A stretch of 64,000 bases of DNA from Anastatus disparis (taxonomy: Eukaryota > Arthropoda > Insecta > Hymenoptera > Eupelmidae). Location: the NCBI GenBank assembly GCA_017163975.1, contig JAFFSR010000249.1, positions 5,083,001 through 5,147,000 on the forward strand, written 5' to 3'. A model generated the notes under the pieces. That model was not told the origin of the DNA. It saw nothing but the letters and a program-made list of their open reading frames with translations, and ran no database searches. This document shows positions 12,190 to 24,836 of the stretch, one piece after another. The position numbers and the translations under genes were made by a program. Within the stretch, counting starts at the first letter, position 1. Each line of letters starts with the position of its first letter.

Positions 12190-12660
12190 AAATAAAATTT
12201 ATAGCTAAAATTCTCAGTAAATCAGCTAAAATCAACCAAAAAAAATCTTATAATAATTGAAGTGAAATTGACCTGATTTATCAGATTTTAAGTAAAAAAT
12301 TGAAATTTTAGCTAAAATTCACAATAAATTAGCTAAACTTAGCTAAAAAATTATAATTTCAGCTAAAATAAATATAAATTAACTAAAATTCTTAATAAAT
12401 TAGCTAAACTTAGCTAAAATATTAAATTTTTAGCTAAAATTCTTAATAAATACGCTAAAATTAGCTAAAAAAATGAAATTTTCAGCTAAAATTTTTAATA
12501 AATCAGCTAAAATTAGCTAAAAAATAAAATTTTTAGCTAAAATTCTCAATTAATCTGCTAAAATTAGCTAGAAAATGAAATTTTTAGCTAAAATTTACAA
12601 TATATTAGCTGAAATTTACGATAAATTTGGTAAAATTTACCATAAATTAACTAAATTTAT
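12190..12660 (+). repeat. 52-bp tandem repeat (AGCTAAAATT type)
   Basis: GCTAAAATT with a following TTAATAAAT or CAATATATT recurs near 12432, 12484, 12535 and 12587, a 51-52 base period, with looser copies before. Related AGCTAAA sequence is also present at 10848-10980 and around 11495, on the other side of the foldback element, so that element probably inserted into the array. Confidence 0.65.
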
Positions 12661-12969
12661 CAGTAAAAAAGAGGAGTTAAGGGAGGATTTTGAGAGACTG
12701 ACAGCGGCAGCGGGTGCAATGAAAATCTTTTATAATATAGATAAATAGATATGTGTGACAATAATGCAAAAGATATTCTCGGTAGAAAAAAGTTAAGATT
12801 CTTCACTTTAATATAATTATAATTTCGGATAAACAGGGACGAAGAGACGGAGACGAAAAGACGGAGAAACTGAGACGGAGGGACGGAGACGGAGACGGAT
12901 ATTGTTTATGTGTGTATGTGTATGCATGTATGTGACAATAATGCAAAAGATATCCACATAAGAAAAAAA

Positions 12970-13680
12970 AAGTCTTGATTCTTTACTTTAATATAATAGT
13001 AGTAATAGTAATTATTACTAGAACTTCTATTGTAATTATTATTGGCGAAATTATTTCTGTATTAACTATTACGCGGGTCGCTCGTATAATTTTTGTTCTC
13101 ATTTTATTTATTTATTTTACTACTATTAACGTTTTGCGAATCTTTTTCATATTGCGCGTGAATAATACCATTTTCAGTATCATTCCTTAGTATTTAACAA
13201 TCTTCCGTCACGTGTTCCGTCTTATTGCAATAGGCGCATCGTACTTAATCATATTTCTTCTTAATGCATGTACCTTCTTTGTGGCCTTTTTTATTGTAAT
13301 AGTTACATTTAACTGCACTCGTACCTGTTCTATTTTCACTTTATTTGCGCCCTCTGGATTTTATTTATATCTAATGATAGCTGTTGGTTTCCCGTTGTTT
13401 GCATCATGTTATTAAAATTTGGTTGGAACCATAATGATAACAATTGTGTATTTGGCACTACCCTGCGATAAATTAAACCCCTGCGACGCGGCTCTCTTGT
13501 ATTTTTCTTTTAACTCTATTGTTTCTTTTTTTAACAAATTCGCTGCTGAATTTTGATTTGGTCTTGGAGTGTACGACGGTATATACAGTATTCTGTGACA
13601 ATGCAGGATATGACATTCTCTCATTTTTGAGGCCGACTAAGTCTTCCTCACTACGTGAACCTCTGATAGGGGACAAGGAA
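12970..13680 (-). pseudogene. Ty3/gypsy Gag with two zinc knuckles
   Basis: On the minus strand near 13330-13210 the translation gives CNYYNKKGHKEGTC and then CAYCNKTEHVTEDC. The second is a perfect C-x2-C-x4-H-x4-C nucleocapsid knuckle; the first has Tyr in place of its second Cys. Upstream (13676-13412) are Lys-rich stretches such as KKETIELKEKYKRAA in broken frames, and downstream an Asn/Tyr-rich tail that continues at 9660. Gag would coat the RNA genome. Stops and frame changes show it is dead. Confidence 0.6.
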
Positions 13681-13759
13681 CGTCCTCTACGCCTCGTCGG
13701 TAAATTTCTATCCCGCGTTTTTCCGTTCTTGTTTCAAAATAAGTTATAAAGAGATATGT

Positions 13760-14690
13760 TCGACAATTTATTTACTTTTAAAACGAGATTTTTAAATTTC
13801 ACTACTTACTCTTTAAATTACACATAAGAAGGAGAATTGTTTGCTTCTATTTTTACGCGCACTGATATTTAAAAAAAAAATTGTATTTGGATAAAATATT
13901 ATTAATAGCAACTTACTATAATGAGGGCTTTTTTTGAAATTGTAACTTGATTATTTACACGCCAATTTTAAAAATAAATTATTAATTACTTTCGGATATT
14001 TAATAAGATATATTTTTGATTGATTATTATGTTTTTTTGAAACTAGTAATTACTTTTTTCCAAACTAATAAAAAAATAACCAAATTCTTTTCTCTATTTC
14101 AATTTTTTTTTTTTTTTATTTTAATAATATTTCTTGCAAAAAATTTATATTATTTGACTGTTCACGCACACTATTAATTCAGCGAATATCAAAAGAAATA
14201 TCTGATTTATTAACTACTGCTTTCCTTTGACGCACTTACACTCGCGCACTGATTATTCGAATTACTTTGCAATATGTTAAAACTTTTCTATCATTTATTT
14301 TTTTGTTTTATTTAAATGCTTGGGTTTTTCAAAAAAATTTCGACTTTATATTATTCTTTTTCCTTTTTTATTATTATTATTTTAAAAAACTGCTAATTAC
14401 TCTAATTACTTTTTTTCAAAATTCCTACGCAATTTTATATTACCCACTGGGGACAACTTGAATAAGATTAATATCAAATCTACTTACTTTTTACAGCAGA
14501 GAGCAAGCAGTGTGATAAGCGTTCTCATTTTTTCGGATAATTTATTAGGTTTTCTTCCTTCTGTCCTTCCTCACGTTCTGGATCTTCTGAGCTGTCAACT
14601 CGCGGCGCGCGTTTTTTTTAAATATTTTAAAATGTTGCAAACCCCAAAAAAATTAATTGCTTCAAAAAAAATTATATTGCAATTTTCAAC
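13760..14690. other. AT-rich spacer upstream of LINE, nothing recognised
   Basis: T- and A-rich sequence between the gypsy gag remnant and the (CT)n tract. It could contain the 5' LTR of the decayed gypsy, but no TG...CA pair or primer site was convincing. Confidence 0.35.
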
Positions 14691-14694
14691 GTTT

Positions 14695-15000
<306 letters not shown>

Positions 15001-15033
15001 CTGGCTGATATCCTGGCTGCCATATTGGAGAAA

Positions 15034-16005
15034 ATGAATAAGCTGGATAAAATAGACTCCATGGATACCAACATAACTGCTATTGTATCTCGACTTACTG
15101 CACTTGGCGATAGGTTCACAGCGCTTGAATCTCGTGTGGACGCTATCAGTACAACCTTTGAGGAACGATTGAGCAGTAGTGAGGCTACGCTGGAGCAGTT
15201 TCGTGGAGAGCAGCGTGAGCTCAAAATGAGAGTGGATGGATTACTTGCCGCGTCTTCTGATGTGTCTGCGTCTTCAGCAGAGTCTCTTTCTGCTAAGCTC
15301 CAAGAGTTGGATAGGGCCAACAAGTCCTTGTCGCTTCAATGTGAGGCTTTGGCTGCGCAGCAGGTGCGTTTTGAGAGGTCTTCTGATCTAGTAGTGGGAG
15401 GATTTGTGCCGGAGGAATTGAAGGATCTAAGGTCTGCTGTCTTGGCTGTGTTGACTATACTTGACTCTGGGTACTCTCTCGGTGACATAACATCGGTTCG
15501 ACCTCTTAGGCGCTCCCTAGTTGTGGATGGTGCTGCGGCTGCTGGTTCATTGGCGACTGATGCGGCGTCTGCAACAGAATCTGCCTCTTCATTATCAACA
15601 TCTGCATCTGCACAACATCCTGTTCGTCCATCTACTGTGCCTTTACTTGTCACTATGAAGAGTGCATCATTGGCTCGTGCTGTAATTGCTTCTAAAGCGA
15701 AGTTTGGAAAGCTATCATCATCTAAAATAAATGATCATCTGCCTCCTGATAATAAAAATGTTGAGTCTCTGACATCGTCGGTGATTAATATAAACGAGTA
15801 TCTGCCTACCTCATTACATCAGTTGAAGCTGCGAGTCTTAGAAAAGGCAAAGGATAAAAAATATGACTTTGTCACATTTGTGCGAAATGGAATGATATAC
15901 GCTAGGAAGAAGGGGGATCGGATACCTGTGCGTATTACTACTGATGCTGACCTGAATGCTTTTTTAGCAAAAATAACTCCCATCAGCAACGGAGAAGCGA
16001 GCTGA
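15034..16005 (+). CDS. non-LTR retrotransposon ORF1 protein
   Basis: The 323-residue frame starts at the ATG giving MNKLDKIDSMD. I chose it because the frame upstream is microsatellite, although the frame stays open through LADILAAILEK and the element's true start may lie there. Residues 1-110 have a heptad pattern (ITAIVSRLTALGDRFTALES) typical of a trimerising coiled coil. After an Ala/Ser-rich linker, the last 75 residues contain ININEYLPTSLHQLKLRVLE and MIYARKKGDRIPVRI, the C-terminal pattern of many insect LINE ORF1 proteins. Such proteins bind the element RNA and act as chaperones. The frame is intact. ORF2 begins within a few bases of its stop. Confidence 0.75.
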   Translation: MNKLDKIDSMDTNITAIVSRLTALGDRFTALESRVDAISTTFEERLSSSEATLEQFRGEQRELKMRVDGLLAASSDVSASSAESLSAKLQELDRANKSLSLQCEALAAQQVRFERSSDLVVGGFVPEELKDLRSAVLAVLTILDSGYSLGDITSVRPLRRSLVVDGAAAAGSLATDAASATESASSLSTSASAQHPVRPSTVPLLVTMKSASLARAVIASKAKFGKLSSSKINDHLPPDNKNVESLTSSVININEYLPTSLHQLKLRVLEKAKDKKYDFVTFVRNGMIYARKKGDRIPVRITTDADLNAFLAKITPISNGEAS

Positions 16006-16016
16006 TTCGAGATGCT

Positions 16017-18951
16017 GTGGTAAGTCCATTTTCTTCTTCCTTCCCTTCTGATTCTCTGTTACCTACTAATAATACTTCATCTTACTCTACCATTACAAAA
16101 CATGTCTCTACTGAGGATGGTCTCAGGGTTTGTCATTTTAATGCCAACTCCATTCGTGCTCATATTGAAATGATAAGATTATTTTTGGCTTCTCGCACTT
16201 ATTTTCATGTGGTGGCTGTGACTGAGACAAAGCTGGGTCAGATAGTCTCTGACTCTCTTATAGCCATAGATGACTATGTGCTTTTCAGACAGGATCGTAA
16301 CACTAGAGGTGGTGGTGTTGCTCTATATGTTCATCGCTCACTGGATTGCATACGACTGTGTTCTTCAAAAGGTGGCTGGTGTGGTAAGCCAGGCTTACCT
16401 GAATATCTCTTTTGTGAGATTAAAACTCATGATGTTGCTTCTCCTATTTTTGTTGGAGTAGTCTACAGACCACCTCATGCTCCATTCTTGGCTGGAACTG
16501 ATTTTATTCCTGATCTGTCATCTTATATGCATGATTATAGCACTAAAGTTATCTTGGGTGATTTCAATACAAACCTATCTACTGATTCTGATGACTCTTT
16601 GTTTCTGAAGGGTTTGATCAAGGAAAATGCACTCTTTTCTGTGCCTTACGGTGCAACTCATCACACTGCCACATCTGATACTTGGCTAGATTTATGCCTT
16701 GTGGATGCAAGTGATTCCTTGCTTGATTATTGGAAGACTGATGTGCCATTTATAGATGGACATGATTTCATTGCAGCCACTGTCAAGTCTTCTCTTTCTA
16801 AGCCTGTGCTTAATGATTTCTCTTATCGAGACTATAAGGCTGTTGATAACACAAGGCTGATTGATTATTTTTCCTCTTTGGATTGCTCTATCTGTAATGG
16901 CGATTCAGATCTCGAAACTCGTCTTAATTGTCTTTATGGCCATCTAAGTGAAGCAATTTCACTCTTTGTTCCCATTAAAAAGGTTCGACAGGGTGTAAAT
17001 CGTCGTCCATGGATCACTGCAGAGCATCGTGGTTTGGTTCATGATAGAGACCGGCTTTATAGACGCTATAAACGCTCACGACTTCCCTTTGACTTGCTAT
17101 CATATAGAGCTGCACGTGATCGTGCTCATGAGAGCATTGAGTCTTCAAAACTCCTTTATTATTATGGTAGGCTCTCTGGGCTAAATGATTCTCGGCAAAT
17201 CTGGAAGGAGCTGCGTAATCTCGGTATTTGTTCGAGTGGAAATACTTCTTGTCACCCTTTCTCTATTGATGAGCTAAATTTTCATTTTTCCAGTGTAGCA
17301 TCTGATAGATCGGTCACCTCAGTCTTTGATTATTCGAATACTTTAGCTGAGGATGAACCATTTAAACCTATGTTTACGTTCTCTGAGGTGTCGCTGTTTC
17401 AGGTTGGTCAGGCTGTGCGTAGTTTTACTACGCAGGCGAGGGGTCCAGATGACATTCCTCAGTCTCTTATTAATACTGCATTTCCTGTTATCGGTAAATT
17501 CTTGTGTCGCATTTTCAACGATTCCTTGAAAGAATGTCTTTTCCCATCATGTTGGAAGTTATCGCTTATTAAAACTATTAATAAAGTTACTTCTCCACAA
17601 TCTATGAATGATATTCGACCTATTTCCTTATTATCGTTTCTGTCAAAGGTACTTGAGCGTCTTGTCCATCAGCAGTTGTATGAATATTTGTCCACTAGAC
17701 AACTATTGGATCCGCGGCAAACTGGATTTAGGACTGGGCATAGTACACAGACAGCCTTGTTGAGACTGACAGATGATATTAGACTCAATATGGATAGACG
17801 CTGTGTCACCTTGCTTTTGCTATTTGATTTCAGTAAGGCATTTGATACCGTGAACCATGCTATTTTGCTTAGAAAAATGTCATCACTTGATGTCTCCATC
17901 ACGGTAATCAGATGGTTTGCCTCTTATCTTGCGGGTCGTCAGCAGGCTGTTATTGGCGAGGGTGGTATCTAATTACCTCTCTCTTAGTATGGGAGTTCCT
18001 CAAGGATCTGTATTGGGGCCGTTATTATTCTCTATATATGTGAATGATGTTGCTATTGATTTTGGTCCTGATATTCAATACCTTATATATGCTGATGATC
18101 TTCAGGTATATGTCCATTTTCCTTTGGATAAATTGGATGTTTACTCTTCTATTATGAGTGCACATGCTGTTGCTATCTCTGATTGGGCTGCTAGAAATTG
18201 CCTTAAATTGAATGTCGGTAAAACTAAGGCCATAATTATTGGCTCCTATTATTATATTAATTTGCTGTCTACTATACAGGCTGCTGGTGTCCAAATTAAT
18301 GGCACTACTGTTGGGTTTGAATCTTCTGTTCGGAATTTAGGGGTGTGGTTGGACAGTAAACTGAATTGGAAGGAGCACATCTCTCAGGTTTGTAATAAGT
18401 CTTTTTCTTTGCTCTACAGGTTAAACTACTTTCGAAAGAGTACTAACATTGCTCTTCGTAAGCATCTGATACAGACTTTACTTTTTCCGCTCATCGATTA
18501 TTGTTGCCTCGTTTATTCTGATTTGTCGGCTGAACTTGACTTGAGGCTTCAGAGAGTCATCAACTCTGGTATTCGCTATGTTTATGGTGTTGGCAGACGT
18601 GAGCATATTTCTGCTTATCGTACAAAATTGGGCTGGTTATCTACCTCCAGTAGAAGAAAATATTTTGCATCCTCCTTTCTTTATAAGATGTTCTCTACTA
18701 AAGTTCCTTCTTATCTTTATTCTAGATATATTTGGAATCAATCTGTTAGAACATTGAGGGGTGCTGTGAGGCCATTGACTGTACCACCTGCAACTACTAA
18801 ATTTTACAATGGATCGTTCTTGGTCACTTCATCCTTCCTATGGAATGAGCTCCCTGAGTCAATTCGAAATTCACCATCACTTCATTCATTTAAATCTTCA
18901 GCATTTACTCATTACCTCTCCTTAGAAAATGGACCTATGCCATCACAATAA
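16017..18951 (+). pseudogene. non-LTR retrotransposon ORF2 (endonuclease + reverse transcriptase), one frameshift
   Basis: The first frame (to 17972) begins with an APE-type endonuclease: LRVCHFNANSIRAH, VAVTETKL, FRQDRNTRGGGVALYV, VILGDFNTN and IDGHDFIAA, covering the catalytic Asn, Glu, Asp and Asp-His positions. RT follows: DIRPISLLSFLSKVLERL, GFRTGHSTQTALL, LLLFDFSKAFDTVNH. About 17960 the frame shifts by one base; the continuation gives SMGVPQGSVLGPLLFSIYVND and LIYADDLQVYV, with the catalytic Ala-Asp-Asp, thumb and C-terminal region, ending at 18951. The domain order fits the jockey/CR1/L2 assemblage; the exact clade was not decided. It would nick the target and prime reverse transcription there. 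The only clear lesion seen is the frameshift, so the copy is fairly young. No clear ATG opens the frame before the endonuclease. Confidence 0.85.
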
Positions 18952-19162
18952 AAATAAAAATAAACTGTAACTTAATTATAATCTTTAATTCAAATTATTA
19001 AGTTTTTATTATTTTCTTCTGTTTCTGTTTTAAATACTGCTTTTACTCAATATTATATTTTATTATTACTTGTATATAACTGTATAAAAATTGTACAATA
19101 TAATGTACATACAATAAACATATATCTAATCTAATCTAATCTAATCTCTCTCTCTCTCTCTC
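18952..19162 (+). other. LINE 3' UTR and repeat tail
   Basis: A short A/T-rich 3' UTR ends ACAATAAACATATATCTAATCTAATC and then passes into (CT)n. The pentamer ATCTA is repeated four or five times, a 3' tail of the type used by LINEs that end in simple repeats instead of poly(A). Confidence 0.7.
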
Positions 19163-19415
19163 TGAGGGGTGATGTGAGACCGTTAACCATTCCTTTTTCA
19201 TCTACCGAGTATCACCAAAGATCGTTCCTGGTTGTATCATCGCAACTATGGAACGGTCTACCATCATCATTAAGAGACTTTTCATCATTGGCATTATTCA
19301 AGGCATCAACATATTCGCACTACCTTTCCCTTGAGAATGAGCCTCTGCTCCGAGCTAGGCTTTAATTATTTTAATTACTGTATCTTTATTTTAATTATAT
19401 TTTTACTTAGTATCT

Positions 19416-19483
<68 letters not shown>

Positions 19484-19959
19484 GTATGTACGCGGCATTA
19501 TGCTGACTCATACAGTACAGCCTTTGTTTAGTGTCCTGCACACGTCGCGGGTGTGTGGCAGTCTCCTATGTTATCCCTTCCTTTGTTACTTACGCATATG
19601 TTAAATACGAATTTGTTAAAACTTTGATTGGTGGGCACATTTGTTCTCGAAATTTGATTGGTGGGCGCGTTTTTGTTTTGTAGAATTTTTTCGTAACTCA
19701 ACTCAAGAAAAATCTACTGTATGGAATTGTCAGCACGAGTATCAATAAATAAATGAAAAACGGGTGGCATTATGCGGACGTCAGCATAAGTACGCTAATG
19801 TCTGCATAAGTCACGATTCATCTATGATTTTGTCTGCATAATACCTCATTCATAAAAATATATATATATATATATATATATATACTTACGAATTTGTATT
19901 ATTTTTGTTGTACAACATAATGTACAGTTAATAAATTTAAATATCTATCTATCTATCTA

Positions 19960-19991
<32 letters not shown>
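19163..19991 (+). mobile_element. 5'-truncated second LINE copy
   Basis: GAGGGGTGATGTGAGACCG follows directly on CT repeats and parallels the ORF2 end of the full copy (TGAGGGGTGCTGTGAGGCC at 18757). It translates as RPLTIPFSSTEYHQRSFLVV and ends HYLSLENEPLL, matching HYLSLENGP of the full copy, so it is a related but distinct member. Its 3' tail resumes after an insertion at 19484-19851 and ends in ATCT repeats and (CT)n at 19942-19991. Confidence 0.75.
19484..19851. mobile_element. small insertion with short imperfect TIRs in the truncated LINE tail
   Basis: Left end GCGGCATTATGCTGAC and right end, reverse complemented, GAGGTATTATGCAGAC match at most positions. Both sides are TA repeat, so a TA target duplication is possible but cannot be proven. 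A GGCATTATGC/GTCAGCATAAG pair lies inside. It interrupts the LINE 3' UTR. Confidence 0.4.
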
Positions 19992-19996
<5 letters not shown>

Positions 19997-20082
19997 AAAA
20001 TTCTATTTTTCCTTATAAGTCCTTCTAAAATGGACAATCACGTAAAATCATATTTTTTTATAAAACCTTAAAAGTGCATCTC

Positions 20083-20440
20083 ACACCGTTGCCACCAAAA
20101 ATGTAATGTGGGATTTAAATGATACGCACTTCTATGGGGAGTGCGAGGGTGCAAACAATTGAAGAAAGAAATTATTTAGACTTGACGTTCATTATGAAAC
20201 CGATACAATATGAGAGAAAGAGGCTACTTATGACTTTACTCTAGCGCGCTTGGCGATGGTCTGACGCTCGTCGTTGTCTAAAACGACGATGCAAGTTGCC
20301 CGAGACGAAGTGCTGATTCAGAACTTCACGTATCGTGCGACTTTTAGCTTTGAAGCTCGGAGTCACAATTCTCCGAACTTCCAGTTTAATACTATTTCCT
20401 TATCATATACTTTATACAAAGACTAATAATGTACGTTGCA
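20083..20440 (-). repeat. candidate LTR with primer-binding-like site
   Basis: A block starting TGTAATGTGGGATT at 20102 and ending GTACGTTGCA at 20440 has TG...CA ends. Immediately to its left, the minus strand reads TGGTGGCAACGGTGTG (20096-20083), in the place and form of a primer-binding site for a minus-strand retroelement. No gag or pol follows on that side, so this would be a remnant LTR. The end CGTTGCA followed by ATATAT is shared with the candidate LTR ending at 62952. Confidence 0.4.
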
Positions 20441-23400
20441 ATATATGTATGAGTAATGTCAATACTTTTTGCCAAATTTCGTTGAAGGAGTCCTGTTATT
20501 TTCACCAAATCATATTATGTTGTTGTGCCTTATGAAAAAACGTTACAGTGGAAATTTCAGCCCTCTAGTAGCCTTAGGGCCAGAGCTATGATCCCTTCCA
20601 AGTCAAAAAATGGTCCATTTTTGCCCCTTTTTTGAGAGCTTATATCTTGACTCCCTGTTAACCGATTTTAATTTACCAATTTTTATTTTTTTGTTATAAT
20701 GTCTAGTCTATTTTATGATTGTTTCATATTTTTAAAGATTGATCTCCATTCATGGCAACCAAATTTAAACAAAAGAAATTTTTAAAAATCTGACCATCTT
20801 CAAATCGCTGCTAAAACCAAACAAGTAAAGGAAAACACTTTCTATAAGTCTTATTTTAAAGATATTTTCAAAACCTTTAAAATGAGCCCTGTTTAATTAA
20901 AATCGGCGCAAAGAAAGCAAAAATATAATTATTTAAAAAATAAGCATTTTGTAAAAATAGCGATTTTTGCCATTTTTGAGGGTCTATACCTTTTTTCTAC
21001 CAACTTAAATTTTCACAAGAATTCATTTGAACGTAGTTATATGCATATATAACGATTACCTCATGGGAAATTTCTTAGCCCAAACCTTTGACACCCTGAT
21101 CTAGATCATCGAAAATGCAGTATTCTTCATTTTAAATAAGTTAATACATTTACTACTTCTGACTTGAATTGATCCAATTTGGTGATACAAAACCTTTCAT
21201 ATATTACGAGAAATCGAAATAATTATCAAAATCCTGAATTTAAGCTCTATCAAAAGTCTGTAGGTATTATAGAAGCAGAGCTACGATCATTTTAAGATTT
21301 TTTAAATTTTTAAGTATCGAATCTGTAAAAGCATTTTGTTTATTTTAACCTATATTCTTAAAACTACTACATTTTTAGTTTTATACCGTAAATATTTTTT
21401 TAAGAAATAAACGTAATTTTATCTGTTGCGTTAATCAATTATTAGGAATTGCTTTTTAAATCTGTGAAAGGATTATTTTTCGATCTTCAACATAATAATT
21501 TAGTGCAATTTTAATAATTATTTATCGATTTAATTATATATTATTTATATGAAAAACGCTGCCAAGGGTTTTGGCGCAATACTTTCTCATAGAAGTCATT
21601 GAGTTTGAGTAATTATTTTATTTTTTAATATGTGATTTCAATGTAAAAATGTGATTTCCATGCAAATTTTAAAGCTGATCCATTGAGTACTTTACATAAA
21701 ATAAATGTTCTAACATTAAAACTACGCTAAGAAAATCGGTTTCCAATTTTTTTTCTTATTCCGCGATCGCAAATAATTTACATATAAATTTTTAAGCAAA
21801 TTCATCAACTAGTTTACGTAAAATAGCAAAAAAAAATGAGAAATCCAAATTGAAAAAAAATTTTTTAAATGGTTCTAAAGTTAGAACTACGATAAGAAAA
21901 CCAATTTACTAACTGAATACAAACAATTTTTTCAAAAATTTCAAAATGGTCTATAATTAAAAATAAGCTAAGAATATTAGTTCTGAAAAGTTTTCCTTCT
22001 TTCGGCAATTGCAAATAATTTCCATGCAAATTTTAGAGCAAATTCATCCAGTAGTTTGCGTAAAAAAAAAATAAAAAACTAAAATTAAAAAAAAATTTCT
22101 TAAATGCCTCTGAAATTAAAACAACACTGAGAAAACTAATTTTAAATATTTTCCACGTGAGTTAGACAAAAAAATAAACTGTATAAAAAATTTGAATTAT
22201 ATCCATCAAATGAATAACTTTTCCAACGTTGTCAAAAGAGGTGACCTTCATTTTCGACTATACATCACATGGAATAAAATAGTGATTTGATCTGGTATCA
22301 GGAAATGTTTTGATTGAGGTGAATTTCTTCCGTGAACTTTTAGGCCAGTCAATAAACCGGAAAAAGTCTTATTTTGCCAAAATTAGTAACTGGCAACGAC
22401 CTATGCGATCATTTAAAAGATAGTCCGTAGATGTTTACTTATATGTTTTGGACTAGCAACTATGATTTATTAATTAGTTATTTAACGCGTTTTTTTTTGT
22501 TGTTTTTTGCTAATAAAACAAAAACTATTCGATAAATTACTATAGTGTCAATGAGAAAGTTATAGAGAATTGAATTATCAACAAAACGAGAGGTCAAACG
22601 ATCCGATCGGTTTATTATGAATCGGAGATCCATAATGCTCTGCAATAAGTAAAAAGTATATTATTAACTTTGAGAAAAAAGTTGACCATTAAATCCTCGC
22701 GTACGGATTGCTGCTTGTAGTCGAGGCAAAATTGGCGGGTGCGCAAAAAAAAATTTCAAAGGGAAAATTTTTACGGGATGACCTTTGTAAAGGGTCCTAG
22801 GATAATGATCTGCAGTTTACCTGGCGAAAAAGTGGTCTCAATTTGTTTAAATCGATTTTATTTAAACAAATTCAGAAAGTTGTTCATTTTGATTTGAACA
22901 AATTTTTTTTTGATTAATTGAGTGATTCTAAACAAAAAAGTATTTCTATGGTTTCTAAAGTTGACGGTTTTCGAGTTGTTAACAAATAAAGATATAAAAA
23001 TCACTGAAATACCCATTTTCGAAGATCTGGAACGATACTAAAATTTGAATTTTTTTAGGTTGGCAAAGTTTCAGAGTAAAATTTAGATACTCTTTAATAG
23101 AATCCCGAAGAGTAATTTAAAATCACTTTATTTTCAAGTGTTATTTTTCAATTGTTAATTAAGTGCGTATACCCAGTATCTCCGAGTCCAAGCGCATACA
23201 GCTGAATGTGTCAATGAAAGTTGAAACGTAATAATGTTACCATTAATTAGAATTCCAGTTACTGTCAATGAATAAACGACCTAATAAGGGCCCAATAACT
23301 AGAAAAGCAGTATGTATGAAAGATTATGGAATCGCGTGAAATCCTCTAGCTTGTGCGTGAAATCCTCTGCTTCTATAATTATATCTGGGCTACCATTGCA

Positions 23401-23865
23401 CCGATTTTAATTTAGCAGGGCTCGTTTGAAAGGTTTTGAAAATATCTTTAGAATAAGACTTATAAAAAGTGGTTTCGTTTATTTGTTTGGGTTTAGCCGT
23501 GATTTGAAGATGGTCAGATTTTTTAAAATTTCTTTTGTTGAAATTTGGTTGCCATAAATGGAGATTAATCTTTAAAAATGTGAAAAAATCATGAAATATA
23601 CTAGACATTATAACCAAAAATGAATATTCGTAAATTAAAATCGGTTAACAGGGAGTCAAGATATAAGCTCTCAAAAAAGGGGCAAAAATGGACCATTTTT
23701 TGACTTTGAAGGGATCATAGCTCTGGCCCTAAGGCTACTAGAGGGCTGAAATTTCCACTGTAACGTTTTTTCATGAGGCACAATAACATACTATAATTTG
23801 GTGAAAATCCCAGGACCCCTTCAACGAAATTTGGCGAAAAATATTGACATTACTCATATATATAT
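20441..23865. mobile_element. long-TIR element without transposase
   Basis: Left arm 20441-20908 and right arm 23398-23865 are near-identical inverted repeats of about 468 bases. Examples: ATGAGTAATGTCAATAC/GACATTACTCAT at the outer ends, TCAGCCCTCTAGTAGCCTTAG in the middle, ATTAAAATCGG at the inner ends. The 2.5-kb interior shows no open frame of note and holds the inverted 165-bp-type repeats. It is therefore non-autonomous or gutted. Target duplication is unresolved because one end lies in TA repeat and the other next to the candidate LTR. Confidence 0.7.
21600..22210 (-). repeat. 165-bp-type tandem repeat, inverted copy
   Basis: Reverse-complement landmarks of the array at 5560-6950 recur here: AAAACTACGCTAAGAAAATCGG, GCAAATTCATCAACTAGTTTACG, AGAGCAAATTCATCCAGTAG. 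Three to four degenerate units are present. Confidence 0.6.
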
Positions 23866-23898
23866 ATATATTTTTTTTCTCTGAAGTAATAGGACTAA

Positions 23899-24570
23899 CA
23901 AGAAGAGTGCATTGCATTTGGGTCTCGGATTTTCTTCTCACTTTGGGATATTTTTTCTTACATAAAATCATGAAAAAAGCAACATTCATTCGGTCCAATG
24001 CTCGATTTTTTCCGAGTTATGAGCAGTTTTGTCTGTTTTGTGAAAAAATTGCATCTGCTTTATAGTTTTACAGTTTTCGATATACTTATTTTATTAGGTT
24101 CATTAATTGCATTTTAAATTTGAGATTAAAACCTATCAATTGAAAAAAAAACGTGTCCAAAATCTCAAGTTGTTCACAAGTTATGAGGGGATGAAAATTA
24201 AAATTAAATTCAGATTAAAATACAGCATTAATTTTCTATGCATATTTTCAACTAAATTTTTGCCCTATTTTCATTCCCTTATAACTTGTAAACAACTTGA
24301 GATTTTTGGACACGTTTTTTTTGTAATCGATAGGTTTTAATCTCAACTTTAATATACAATCAGTAAAAAATTTATAGAATAAGTAGTTCAAAAACTGTAA
24401 AACTATAAAGCAAATGCAAATTTTTTAACAAAACAGACAAAACTGCTCATAACTCGGAAAAAATCGAGCGTTGGATCGAATGGACGCGGCGTTTTTCATA
24501 ACTTTATGTAAGGAAAAATATCCTAAAGTTAGAAGAAAATCCGAGACCCAAATGCAATCCACTCTCCTTG
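23899..24570. mobile_element. foldback MITE, family with CAAGGAGAGT ends, copy 2
   Basis: Left end CAAGAAGAGTGCATTGCATT and reverse-complemented right end CAAGGAGAGTGGATTGCATT open arms of about 310 bases that pair almost throughout (TTTGGGTCTCGGATTTTCTTC, CATAACTCGG, AAAACTGTAAAACTATAAAG). Length 672 bp. TAA flanks both ends (23896-23898 and 24571-24573), matching the TWA duplication of PIF/Harbinger-type elements. It has no coding capacity. Confidence 0.75.
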
Positions 24571-24836
24571 TAAGTAAAGTAAAAAAATCTGAATCAATAT
24601 GAAAACTTAAATTTGTAAATAATAGAATGAAATTACTTACAAAATTTTATTATTTTTGATAATGGAGTCGATAGAGTAGAAATTTATTAATAAAATTTGT
24701 AATCATTCATGTAAAAATATTTTTAACTAAACAAATTGTTAAAATTATTTTTTTAATAATAAATTTATTTCATACAAAAAATAAATGCAAGAAATTCATA
24801 ATATGAATAACAAATAATAAATATATCAGATTAACA

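Larger units (their letters stand above)
9700..12960. mobile_element. repeat-rich insertion block splitting gypsy gag
   Basis: Gag sequence stops near 9660 and resumes near 12970 on the same strand with the same Asn-rich character, so this 3.3 kb arrived later or expanded there. It holds purine runs of the GACGGAGA type (9785-9880 and 12838-12900), a long TA plus GT microsatellite, AGCTAAAA-type repeats, a foldback element at 11514-12180, and a duplicated segment (TGTGACAATAATGCAAAAGA at 12753 and again about 178 bases later). No gene was seen in it. Confidence 0.5.

Noticed and set aside
14440..14462. Primer-binding site of the decayed gypsy
   Set aside because: ACTGGGGACAACTTG superficially resembles one, but neither strand shows an adjoining LTR end or a tRNA match I can name.
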